Positions 44,274 to 52,642 of a DNA stretch of 64,000 nt are shown here, in pieces. Where the stretch lies: contig NZ_CP111079.1 in assembly GCF_026278245.1 (NCBI RefSeq), forward strand, positions 3,858,501-3,922,500, given 5' to 3'. The number at the start of each line of letters is the position of its first letter. Positions within the stretch are counted from its first letter, which is position 1. The notes below the pieces were generated by a model. The model saw only the letters and a list, made by a program, of their open reading frames with translations. It was not told the DNA's origin and made no database searches. The DNA is from Pontibacter kalidii. GTDB lineage: Bacteria; Bacteroidota; Bacteroidia; Cytophagales; Hymenobacteraceae. The position numbers and the translations under genes were made by a program.

Positions 44274-44453
44274 ATGAACAAGTTTCTCCCCCTGCGCCTC
44301 CATTTGTGGCTGGTACTTGCCTATACGTTGCTCGCGCTTGTACTTGTCGCTAACAAAGGGGCGGCACCAACGCTGTCAGAGCTGATGCTCTATCTGTTCC
44401 CGCTCTTCATGTATGTCGTTCGGATTACCACCGGGGAGCGCCCGTCCTCGTAG
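44274..44453 (+). CDS. Small membrane protein, 59 residues
   Basis: MNKFLPLRLHLWLVLAYTLL...ERPSS: two hydrophobic segments (LHLWLVLAYTLLALVLVA; LMLYLFPLFMYVVRI). Too short for many ORF finders. It lies 48 bases after the methyltransferase on the same strand, so may belong to the PKS operon. No family recognised. Confidence 0.5.
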   Translation: MNKFLPLRLHLWLVLAYTLLALVLVANKGAAPTLSELMLYLFPLFMYVVRITTGERPSS

Positions 44454-44472
44454 TATTCTCTAAAGATTAACC

Positions 44473-44679
44473 ATGAGCAGACAAACCATTAACTTCTGGA
44501 TTCTTTTCTCGGTCTCCGTTATTCTTTCGGCACTGGCCATCACCATTTTCTTCAAAGCGCTGAAGGTCATCCTGATTGTGATCCTGACGCTGGCCCTGGC
44601 TCCTATCATTTACCTTGTCCTCCGCATGATCTTCCCGATAAAAAAGCGCGATGAGGATAAGCTGCGGGAGCGGGATTAA
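44473..44679 (+). CDS. Small membrane protein, 68 residues
   Basis: Two predicted TM helices (FWILFSVSVILSALAITIFF; VILIVILTLALAPIIYLVLR) and a charged tail KKRDEDKLRERD. It follows the previous small ORF by 19 bases. Possibly a membrane accessory of the PKS operon, but function unknown. Confidence 0.55.
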   Translation: MSRQTINFWILFSVSVILSALAITIFFKALKVILIVILTLALAPIIYLVLRMIFPIKKRDEDKLRERD

Positions 44680-44760
44680 AGATTACTTACTGACTGAATC
44701 AGAACTTACAGGATTGAAGGGTGCGCAGGATTAGAAGTTCACTCATTCAAAATTCCTCCC

Positions 44761-45663
44761 CTAAAACCACAGCTGCTGCGCCAACCTAAACGTATTGGCG
44801 TGCGCCTCCACAATATGCGCGATCTTCTCGGAGTAGCCGCCGCCCATGCTTACCGTTACCGGCAGGTTGTTTTTCCGGCACAGCTCCAGCACCATACGGT
44901 CGCGTTCTTTGCAGCCCTCTATACTCATGCCCAGCTTGCCCAGCTTATCCGTGGCCAGCACATCCACCCCCGACTGGAAGAACACAAACTCCGGCTGCAC
45001 TTCGTCGAGCAGGCGCGGCAGCTTCTCCCGAAGTATAGTTAGGTACGTCTTGTCGTCGGTGCCCTCGGCCAGCGGCACGTCCAGGTCCGACTTTTCTTTA
45101 TGGAACGGATAGTTGTGGCCGCAGTGCATGCTGAAGGTGAACACGCGCGGCTCGTGTTCGAAAATTTGTGCGGTGCCATTGCCCTGGTGCACATCCAGGT
45201 CCACCACCAGCACTTTGCCTATGTTTTTATACTTGAGGAGGTGGTTGGCGGCGATGGCGATATCGTTGAGCAGACAGAAGCCCTCGCCGCGGTCGGTGAA
45301 GGCGTGGTGGGTGCCACCGGCAATGTTCATCCCGATGCCGTACTCCAGCGCGAACAGGCTGGCCTGCACGGTGCCGTTCATGATCACCACCTCGCGCTGC
45401 ACCAGCTGCTCTGAGAGCGGAAAACCCGTCTTGCGGATCTCGGAACGTGTGAGCTGCAGGTTGCTTAGCCGCTGCCAGTAATCGGTATCGTGGGTGTCAA
45501 GTATAAAACGCTCTTCCAGCGGCTCCGGCGCAAACAGGTTATCGCGGGTAATGGTGCCCTCGTACAGCAGCTGCTCGGGCAGCAAATCATACTTCGCCAT
45601 CGGGAAGCGGTGGCCTTTGGGCAGACTGTGGGCAAATATTTCGGACCAGGCAATCTTCAGCAT
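44761..45663 (-). CDS. Histone-deacetylase-family hydrolase (acetoin-utilisation type)
   Basis: 300 residues. Zn-dependent deacetylase motifs: catalytic HH in GGTHHAFTDRGEGFCLLND (about residues 117-135), metal ligands in VLVVDLDVHQGNG (about 150-162), the second ligand Asp in FQSGVDVLATDKLG and MGGGYSE. It acts on acetylated amines or acetyl-polyamines in bacteria. Convergent with the small membrane gene and divergent from the barrel gene downstream of the candidate origin. Confidence 0.92.
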   Translation of the reverse strand: MLKIAWSEIFAHSLPKGHRFPMAKYDLLPEQLLYEGTITRDNLFAPEPLEERFILDTHDTDYWQRLSNLQLTRSEIRKTGFPLSEQLVQREVVIMNGTVQASLFALEYGIGMNIAGGTHHAFTDRGEGFCLLNDIAIAANHLLKYKNIGKVLVVDLDVHQGNGTAQIFEHEPRVFTFSMHCGHNYPFHKEKSDLDVPLAEGTDDKTYLTILREKLPRLLDEVQPEFVFFQSGVDVLATDKLGKLGMSIEGCKERDRMVLELCRKNNLPVTVSMGGGYSEKIAHIVEAHANTFRLAQQLWF

Positions 45664-46190
45664 AGCACAAAACTAACAAGAATACCCCTCTCCATGTTCA
45701 GCAAACCCAGCAGAAAAAGCACATATCTTAACCCTAAAACCTAAAGAAGTTTAATACAATTTGTTGTAATTCCTTAACTACCGGTGGATAACTTTTGCAA
45801 CCATTCCAATTTACAAGCAGATGCGCAGTTTTCCGCCGTTTTCCCGTAGATAAATGTGGATAACTATGTTGATTACACGTGTTTATCCACCAAATTATGT
45901 TAACTCCATGTTAAGAAGGGCTTGTTTTTCTGATATTTCAGTGAAAATCTGCTGAACTGTAGAATTTATCCACACTCCCGGTAAATGTTGCCACACCCAC
46001 CGAGTGGGGTAATATCACTTTTTCTATTCACTCTAAAACACAAAAAAACCCACACCCAGACTGCCTGTGTTTTATACTTAAATTTCCCCTGAACTATTCC
46101 CCGCTGGCGCAAAACTTCTGGCGCTGAACAAAGTATAAGCCCTATATATAGCTCTAAAAGTAAAAGGGCTCGGAATTAACCCCCGGAAAG
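45664..46190. other. AT-rich intergenic stretch with DnaA-box-like sites (candidate oriC)
   Basis: Gene-free, between divergent genes. DnaA boxes: TTATCCACA as perfect matches at 45855-45863 (minus) and 45966-45974 (plus); TTATCCACC, one mismatch, at 45783-45791 (minus) and 45883-45891 (plus). Two face left and two face right about the centre 45873. AT-rich runs that could unwind flank them (about 45915-45965 and 46006-46050). No dnaA or dnaN gene is nearby, which is common in this phylum. The oriC call is inference. Confidence 0.6.
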
Positions 46191-46820
46191 ATGAAAAAAA
46201 CACTTTTTGCGGCGTTGCTACTGCTTTGGTCAGTAACAGGCTTTGCACAGGAGGAGGCAGAGGTCCCCAGCAAGATTATGCAGAACCACAATCTACTCAG
46301 CCGCTCGCCTAACTCAGGCATTGGCATTAAGGGGGGCGTAAACTTTGCCAGCGTGCACGGCAGCGACAAAGACAAATTCGGCTCTACCAACAGCCATACC
46401 TCCTTCCACGCCGGTGTTTTCGCCCAGTTCGGCCTGAGCGACTTCTTCTCGTTGCAGCCCGAGCTGCTGTACTCGCGCAAGGGATTCGAGCGCCAGGACT
46501 CCGTTTTCAGGTATGATTACCTGGAGGTGCCGGTGCTGGCAGTGTTTAACATTTCCGATAACCTGAGCGTGCACCTAGGCCCGCAGGTGGGCGTGATGAT
46601 GTCGGCGAAGGTGGAGGACAAGGAAAGAGACCTGGAGCCCTACAACACCTTTGACTATGGCCTTGCCGCCGGTCTGGAGGGTAAGTTGGATAGGTTTAGG
46701 CTGGGGGCTCGCTACGCCCACGGCTTTGGCGACCTGCGCAAGCAGGATGACAGCGGCAACAGCATAGACGAGAGCATCAAAAATGGGGTGATACAAGTAT
46801 ACGTGGGCGTCAGTTTCTAA
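46191..46820 (+). CDS. PorT-like outer-membrane beta-barrel protein
   Basis: 209 residues. Signal peptide (MKKTLFAALLLLWSVTGFAQ). Strand-rich mature part: SGIGIKGGVNFASVHGSD, VFAQFGLSDFFSLQPELLYSRKGF, YLEVPVLAVFNISDNLSVHLGPQVGVMMSAK and GLAAGLEGKLDRFRLGARYAHGFGD, ending VIQVYVGVSF. Typical small eight-strand porin of the PorT/OmpA-like barrel family. Function unknown. First gene on the right of the candidate origin. Confidence 0.85.
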   Translation: MKKTLFAALLLLWSVTGFAQEEAEVPSKIMQNHNLLSRSPNSGIGIKGGVNFASVHGSDKDKFGSTNSHTSFHAGVFAQFGLSDFFSLQPELLYSRKGFERQDSVFRYDYLEVPVLAVFNISDNLSVHLGPQVGVMMSAKVEDKERDLEPYNTFDYGLAAGLEGKLDRFRLGARYAHGFGDLRKQDDSGNSIDESIKNGVIQVYVGVSF

Positions 46821-46977
46821 GTGCTCCCCGCTCCGCCAAGTACAGAGAACTCCGCCTGCTTCCGTACCTTGCGGAACGCGCAGCAAGTATAAACTATATC
46901 GTTTTGGCCTTCTAAAGCGTACGATGAGGTGAAACCGCCGCCTTTTGGCGGCACAACATTCACCCGAGCAAACTAGT

Positions 46978-47700
46978 ATGGGCAACATACTCCGACACCC
47001 CTTCCTGCAGCTGGGCCTGCTTCTTCTTGTGGCCAGCGCCTGCGACACTACCGTTAAAACCGACGAGGCGATGATAGGCGATGCCGTAGTGAAGGAGGAG
47101 CGCGCCTTGCCCACCGATACCTTTGCCATCGACACCACCCGCAGCGAGGTAGCCTGGATCGGGGCGAAGATGACCGGCCGCCATAACGGCGTGATAGATA
47201 TTCAGCAGGGCGAACTGTATATGACCAACGGTCTGGTGACCGGCGGCAACATAGAACTGGACATGACCACGGTGCGGGCCGAGGACAAGACCATAGATGA
47301 GAAGGGCAACCAGAAGCTTACGACGCACCTGCGCTCCCCCGACTTCTTCGACTCGGAGCGGTACCCTTCGGCCTCTTTTGAGCTGACCGGAATCGCCCCT
47401 TACGACAGCACCGGCGCACAGCAGGGCGGCAGCGCCAGCACCCGCTACGACGAACTGCGCATAAAAAACCCCTCGCACCGCATTACCGGCAACCTCACCA
47501 TCCGCAGCCAGACCAAGAGCGTGTCCTTTCCGGCAAGGGTAACCCTGGAGGATACCCTGCTGCGCGCGAAAGCCAACTTCAACATAGACCGCACCAAGTG
47601 GGGCCTCGTGTACCGCTCCGATAATTCTTTAGGAGACAAAACCATACACCCCGAGGTTAACATTGGCCTGGACATAGTAGCAACCCGACGAAAACCCTAG
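46978..47700 (+). CDS. YceI-family lipoprotein
   Basis: 240 residues from ATG 46978. Lipoprotein signal (LQLGLLLLVASACDTT, lipobox ASAC), then the YceI fold: FAIDTTRSEVAWIGAKMTGRHNG, DFFDSERYPSASFELTGI, HRITGNLTIRSQTKSVSFPARVTLE and FNIDRTKWGLVYRSDN. YceI proteins bind an isoprenoid (polyisoprenoid/quinone) in a lipocalin-like barrel and are periplasmic; this one is membrane-anchored. No PKS or quinone gene is adjacent. Family firm, role open. Confidence 0.92.
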   Translation: MGNILRHPFLQLGLLLLVASACDTTVKTDEAMIGDAVVKEERALPTDTFAIDTTRSEVAWIGAKMTGRHNGVIDIQQGELYMTNGLVTGGNIELDMTTVRAEDKTIDEKGNQKLTTHLRSPDFFDSERYPSASFELTGIAPYDSTGAQQGGSASTRYDELRIKNPSHRITGNLTIRSQTKSVSFPARVTLEDTLLRAKANFNIDRTKWGLVYRSDNSLGDKTIHPEVNIGLDIVATRRKP

Positions 47701-47821
47701 CATGCAGCAACTTATACTGCAGCCGCAAGGTATACTTTGCGGTGCTGCCGGCACAAACACCTGTAGCCGCATGCTAAAGCCGTTTTTTGTGCGTTCCTAC
47801 TCTTAAAACCACCGTTTACCT

Positions 47822-48364
47822 ATGAGAAAATACCTCTACCTGCTCCCACTGCTTTTCCTTAGCCTCACAGCCAACGCCCAGGGCCAGAGCCTGAGCCAAC
47901 TTAACCAGGGGCAGGCACGCACGCTGGAGACAGGTATGCTTGTACTTGGCGGGTGGGCCATTCTCAACATACTTTTCAGCAGCTTTAAGCTGACGAAGGC
48001 CACACGCCACCGCAAGTATCTTTACCAGATGAACGTGTACTGGAACATCATCAACCTGCTGATTGCCAGCTTCGCGCTCTATGTTATCCTTTCCAGGGAC
48101 AGCGCCACCCTTAGCCTTGCCGAAAGCCTGCAACTGCACGACTCGTTTAAGAAAGTACTGTACCTGAGCATTGGCCTCGACTTTGGTTTTATACTATTAG
48201 GAGCCTACCTGAAAGAGCGCTCCCGCACCGCCATAAAAGCGGAACAGCTGCAGGGCTGGGGGCAGTCCATTGTACTTCAGGGAGCTTTCCTGCTATTGCT
48301 GGACGTGGTGCTGGTGGTGCTGCTGGAGAATTATGCGGAGCCACTTTTCCGGATGGTGCAGTAG
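47822..48364 (+). CDS. Membrane protein of unknown function with signal peptide and four TM helices
   Basis: 180 residues. Signal-like N-terminus (KYLYLLPLLFLSLTANAQ), then TM helices at about 36-56 (ETGMLVLGGWAILNILFSS), 70-90 (NVYWNIINLLIASFALYVIL), 110-135 (VLYLSIGLDFGFILLGAYL) and 145-170 (SIVLQGAFLLLLDVVLVVLL). Looks like the DUF6992 type, but that is a weak memory-based match. No neighbours of help: repeat R3 follows. Confidence 0.6.
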   Translation: MRKYLYLLPLLFLSLTANAQGQSLSQLNQGQARTLETGMLVLGGWAILNILFSSFKLTKATRHRKYLYQMNVYWNIINLLIASFALYVILSRDSATLSLAESLQLHDSFKKVLYLSIGLDFGFILLGAYLKERSRTAIKAEQLQGWGQSIVLQGAFLLLLDVVLVVLLENYAEPLFRMVQ

Positions 48365-49215
48365 AGTGATAAAGTGTAATCTATACTTTCCAGTTAAAAC
48401 TTACTATTTACCCCTTCTGGCGCAAGTCTCCAGACTTTTGTCCTATGATGATATCAAGTTTGTAATTCGATTGGCTTGAAAAGCCATACATGCTTTGGCT
48501 ATACTTTTATACTTCTCTGGCGCAAGCGTCCGCTTGTGCCTTTAGCAACCGCTTCCTTCCACTTGAGCCAAGCTATACTTACTAGCGACTGTTCATCCTA
48601 TAGTTCCCACAAACCTACTGTTTCATCTACTGCTTTGGTGCTCTCTAGCCCGAGAGGGCTCGTCCTCGGGCATCGCGCTGTGTTCCCTCCTGCGCCAAGG
48701 CGCTGCCGCTTGCGCGGCACCGGATCTCACAAGGCGCTCAACCCAAGGACTGGGATCAATTCGATAGCCACAGCCATTGCTATGGAACTAGAACCAAGTC
48801 CCCCTTGGAAGGGGGTAGGGGGATGATAATCTGCTTCTGGACAAGGACCGGGAACAGGTGCGATAGCCGCCGCTATATGTCATCTCGACCTATGGGAGAG
48901 ATCTCTTTAGAATTCCCGATAGATCTCTCATTTCATTCGAGATGACAGTGGAGTATAACAAATACTAAATTCCCCTCCTTGGAGGGGTAGGGGTGGGTTT
49001 ATACTTGTAGGGACAGGCCGCGACCTATCCGCGAGATAGCGGCTATGAAACTTATACTTCAGCATCAGTAACTGCAGAATTCCCCTCCTTGGCTAAGTCT
49101 CGGATCCCGGACTTGTTCCGGGAGAGGGGCTAGGAGTGGTTAAATAATACCACTGACGGAGCTTGAACCAAGTCCGTTTCGAAGGAAACAGGAGTGAGCT
49201 ACATCTTCAAGATAC
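48365..49215. repeat. Composite intergenic repeat R3 (reverse orientation)
   Basis: Gene-free, between convergent genes. CCCAAGGACTGGG (48742-48754), the complement of the R1 hairpin, lies after GGCGCTCAA. GGGCATCGCGC lies near 48668-48678. Variable-stem palindromes lie at 48418-48443 and 48517-48540. A roughly 70-base unit with ends TGTCATCTCGA (48879-48889) and TCGAGATGACA (48938-48948) is also present. Block order is the reverse complement of R1. Confidence 0.75.
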
Positions 49216-49254
49216 AAACGGGCCGCACTTTAATGTATAAAGTGCGGCCCGTTT
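49216..49254 (-). terminator. Terminator-like inverted repeat after the DJ-1/PfpI gene
   Basis: AAACGGGCCGCACTTTA / TAAAGTGCGGCCCGTTT is a perfect 17-base inverted repeat with TTTG-like ends; it lies directly downstream of the stop of the minus-strand gene. Confidence 0.75.
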
Positions 49255-49276
49255 CAGTTATAAAGTATAAACCGGC

Positions 49277-49834
49277 TTAGCGGTTGTGCTTTCCTTCGGC
49301 AAACTCTTCAACCATCTTCCTGTTAAAGGCAGGAATATCGTCCGGGTTGCGGCTGGTTACCAGGCCCTGGTCTACCACCACTTCCTGGTCCACCCACTCG
49401 GCGCCGGCGTTTTTCAGGTCGGTTTGCAAGGTGTGGTAGCTGGTCATTTTCCTGCCTTTCACCTTACCCGTCTCGATCAGGGTCCAGGGGCCGTGGCAAA
49501 TGGCAGCCACTGGCTTGCCGCTCTCCATAAACTTGTTCACGAAGCGCACGGCCTCCTTGTTGCCACGCAGGTGGTCCGGGTTCATTACCCCGCCAGGCAG
49601 CAGCAGGCCGTTGTAATCGTCCGCGCTTACCTCGCCTAGCTTCTTATCCACCTTAAATTTATCGCCCCACTCAGTGTGGTTCCACGCCTTTATCTCATTG
49701 TTCTTGTTCGGGGAGATGATGTGCGCCTCCGCCCCCTCATCTTTCAGGGCCTGTAGTGGCTTGGTCAGTTCCACCTGCTCAAATCCTTCTTCTACTAGTA
49801 TCGCAATCTTCTTTCCTTCTAGTTTATTCGCCAT
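49277..49834 (-). CDS. DJ-1/PfpI-family protein (YhbO-like)
   Basis: 185 residues. The nucleophile elbow Cys is in PVAAICHGPWTLIE (about residues 104-117), the Glu handle in the N-terminal IAILVEEGFEQVEL, and the later His as in HTEWGDKF. It matches the PfpI/YhbO branch of DJ-1 superfamily, proteins described as deglycases/glyoxalases or stress proteins. Cytosolic. Transcribed alone. The reaction is not certain. Confidence 0.92.
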   Translation of the reverse strand: MANKLEGKKIAILVEEGFEQVELTKPLQALKDEGAEAHIISPNKNNEIKAWNHTEWGDKFKVDKKLGEVSADDYNGLLLPGGVMNPDHLRGNKEAVRFVNKFMESGKPVAAICHGPWTLIETGKVKGRKMTSYHTLQTDLKNAGAEWVDQEVVVDQGLVTSRNPDDIPAFNRKMVEEFAEGKHNR

Positions 49835-50083
49835 TGTTAAGTTTGTTTTTAGTGGTTAAACATGTCTTATGTAGATAACGGTGTAGTACGCCTTTTGTTA
49901 ACTCGGTTTTGCTGCTGCTTCACCCCTGTATCTTCAGGTTTGCTAATATTTTATCAAATTTTATTTGTGGTTCTGGAATGCTCAGCCTAAGTTTGCAGCA
50001 CTATTTGTAATTAGTCTAAATAAAAAAACACTCCTGCAGCAAACCGAATGCACCGCAGGGGCCGCCATAAACTAAACCGCTAT

Positions 50084-52555
50084 ATGCTTAAAAAGTATAC
50101 TTTATTCGCTGCGCTACTCACGCTCTGCCACACGGCGTCGGCGCAACAACACCAGCAGCAACAGCAACACCGCTCCCATCACAAGGGCGCCGCCATTAAG
50201 GGCCGCGTGCTGGAGGCAGATGGCAAGCCAGTAGCCGCGGCTAGCATCGTGATCGAAAACACACAGCTGGGCACTGTTACCGACGAGAACGGTTACTTCG
50301 AAATCGGGCGCCTGCCAGAGGGCACCTACCAGGTAAGAGCCATGATGATGGGCTACAACAGCAGTACCGCTAAGGTGCAGCTAGCCCACGATGAAACAAA
50401 AACCATCGATTTTAGCCTGGCTGTCAAGGCGAACCAGGTGTCCGAGATCGAGGTCTTCGGGGTGAGGGACAAGCAGCCGGAGAAGCTGGATGCTATCACC
50501 CGCCTCCCACTGAAGCCGAGCGAGCAGATCCAGAGCATCTCCGTGATCTCGGAAAAACTCATTGAGCAGCAGGGCGCGCTCACCGTGATCGAAGGCGTGC
50601 GCAACGTGCCGGGCGTTTATACTTATGCTACCTACGGCGGCGTGCGGGAGAGCATCTCGTCGCGCGGTTTCCGGGGCATCCCGACCCTGAAGAACGGGGT
50701 GCGCGTGATGACCGACTTCCGCGGCCAGGGCTTCTCCACCGATATGCAGGGGGTGGAGAGCGTGCAGGTGCTGAAAGGCGCCAGCTCTGTGACCATGGGT
50801 GCCGCCACCGACCTGGGTGGCCCGGGCGGCATCGTGAACATCGTCACCAAGACGCCTAAATTCGAGAACTCCGGCAGCGTGTCGTTGCGCGCAGGCAGCT
50901 GGGGCCTCATCAGACCGACGTTCGATGTGCAGCGCGTGCTGGACAAGGACAACAAGGTGGCCATCCGCCTGAACGGCGCCTACGAGAACGGCGGCAAGTT
51001 CCGCGACCACATGGACAATGAATCATTCTACATTAACCCATCTTTGGAGTGGCGGCCAAACAACCGCAGCACCTTAACACTGGAGATGGACTACTTCAAA
51101 GAGGAGCAGGGCATCGACGTGGGCACCGTGAACCTGTCGGTTGGCAACAAAGAGAACAAGATCTACGACCTGCCATCGGAACGCTTCCTGGGCTTTGAGT
51201 CGGACAAAACAGACCTGAAGCATACAACCTATACCGCACGCTACAACTACAACATCACCAACAATGTATACGTGCGTGCCGCCGTCTTTAACTCCAACTA
51301 CAACTACGACGCCATCAAGTCGAACCTGTCGGCTTTAAAAGCGAACCCGGAAACGGGCGTAAACGTGGACCAGGTGAACCTGTACCGCCGCTCCATTGCC
51401 CACAACTCTGCCCGCGAGGACAACAGCACTGTGCTGCAGCTGGACCTGGTGGGCCGCAAAATTGAGACGGGCAAGATCAACCACACGTTCCAGCTAGGTG
51501 CTGATTACCGCTACATCGACCTGTTCCAGCCAACGTACAACTCAATTGCGATCGACGAGATCAACGTGTTCGACCCGGCTACTATTTCGCATACTTTGCC
51601 AGAGAATGTGCCAGCTTTTGAGCGCACCGGCGGCACAAGGGCTTACGATTACCGTTTTGGCGTTACCTTCCAGGATGTGATCCAGCTGACGAAGTGGGCC
51701 AGGGTATACGGTGGCGTGCGCTACAGCACCAATAAAACCAAAGACGAGGGCGAGGAAAGCGCCACCACGGAGTTCTGGAACCCGCTCGCCGGGGTGATGT
51801 TCACCGTAAAGGATGGCCTCAACATCTTCGGCTCCTACACCAACAGCACCAACCCGCGCTCTGCCTCCGTGGTAGACGTGAACGGCGACCCGCTGGGTGC
51901 CGAGCGCATCGATCAGCTAGAGGCAGGTATCAAGTCGGAGTGGTTTAACGACCGCCTGCGCTTTAACCTGACCTTCTTCAAGATCAACAACAAAGACATG
52001 AACCTGAAGGCCTTTACCGTGGATGAAAACGGCGTTGTGCTGGAAACCGGCTACTACACGAAAGGCGGCAACGACGAGCGCAAAGGCATAGAGGTGGAAC
52101 TGACCGGCCGCGTGCTCGAGAACCTGGAGATCGTAACGGGCTACGCTTACATCGACGCGCAGTATAAGGACCACACCACCTTTGTACCGGGCTCTGCGCC
52201 CAACAACACCCCAAAGCACACCTTTAACGCCTACGCCAACTATACCCTGCGCAGCGGCCTGCTGCAAGGCCTTAACTTCGGTGCCGGCGCCTATTACCTG
52301 GGTGAGCGCCCTTACAACGACTGGACCATCGAGGGGGTGCAGTACCACAACATCGAGCCGAATACCGCGCCCTGGTACAACAAGGCTTACACCATCGTGA
52401 ATGCGCAGATCGGCTATGAGTTTAAGAAGCACTGGGGCGTGCGGGCGCTGTTCAACAACGTGTTCGATACGGTTGGCTACGATGCGTACCGCAGCAGCTT
52501 CATCGACAGAATACAGCCCAGAAACGTTTCCGGTGTAGTTACCTATAAATTTTAA
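50084..52555 (+). CDS. TonB-dependent siderophore receptor
   Basis: 823 residues from ATG 50084; a longer upstream start is in a less likely frame. Signal peptide (MLKKYTLFAALLTLCHTASA), a His/Gln-rich stretch (QQHQQQQQHRSHHKG), carboxypeptidase-regulatory-like domain (AIKGRVLEADGKPVAAASI), plug (SEQIQSISVISEKLIEQQGALTVIEGVRNVPGVYTYATYGG, SRGFRGIPTLKNGVRVM) and barrel with FNNVFDTVGYDAYRSS near the end. The plug pattern is of ferric siderophore receptors. A PepSY TM protein follows after a terminator, consistent with iron uptake. Confidence 0.95.
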   Translation: MLKKYTLFAALLTLCHTASAQQHQQQQQHRSHHKGAAIKGRVLEADGKPVAAASIVIENTQLGTVTDENGYFEIGRLPEGTYQVRAMMMGYNSSTAKVQLAHDETKTIDFSLAVKANQVSEIEVFGVRDKQPEKLDAITRLPLKPSEQIQSISVISEKLIEQQGALTVIEGVRNVPGVYTYATYGGVRESISSRGFRGIPTLKNGVRVMTDFRGQGFSTDMQGVESVQVLKGASSVTMGAATDLGGPGGIVNIVTKTPKFENSGSVSLRAGSWGLIRPTFDVQRVLDKDNKVAIRLNGAYENGGKFRDHMDNESFYINPSLEWRPNNRSTLTLEMDYFKEEQGIDVGTVNLSVGNKENKIYDLPSERFLGFESDKTDLKHTTYTARYNYNITNNVYVRAAVFNSNYNYDAIKSNLSALKANPETGVNVDQVNLYRRSIAHNSAREDNSTVLQLDLVGRKIETGKINHTFQLGADYRYIDLFQPTYNSIAIDEINVFDPATISHTLPENVPAFERTGGTRAYDYRFGVTFQDVIQLTKWARVYGGVRYSTNKTKDEGEESATTEFWNPLAGVMFTVKDGLNIFGSYTNSTNPRSASVVDVNGDPLGAERIDQLEAGIKSEWFNDRLRFNLTFFKINNKDMNLKAFTVDENGVVLETGYYTKGGNDERKGIEVELTGRVLENLEIVTGYAYIDAQYKDHTTFVPGSAPNNTPKHTFNAYANYTLRSGLLQGLNFGAGAYYLGERPYNDWTIEGVQYHNIEPNTAPWYNKAYTIVNAQIGYEFKKHWGVRALFNNVFDTVGYDAYRSSFIDRIQPRNVSGVVTYKF

Positions 52556-52575
52556 TTAGATTGATTCCAAATAAT

Positions 52576-52610
52576 AAAAAAGCTACCGATATTTACCGGT
52601 AGCTTTTTTT
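52576..52610 (+). terminator. Terminator after the siderophore receptor
   Basis: AAAAAAGCTACCG / CGGTAGCTTTTTTT. Confidence 0.9.
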
Positions 52611-52642
52611 AGCAGCCTCCAAACCCACTCTCCTACAACACC

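Noticed and set aside
45664..46190. A promoter-only explanation of the DnaA-box-like sites
   Set aside because: Four near-perfect sites in 192 bases exceed what two divergent promoters would need; oriC remains the better reading, but it is not proven.
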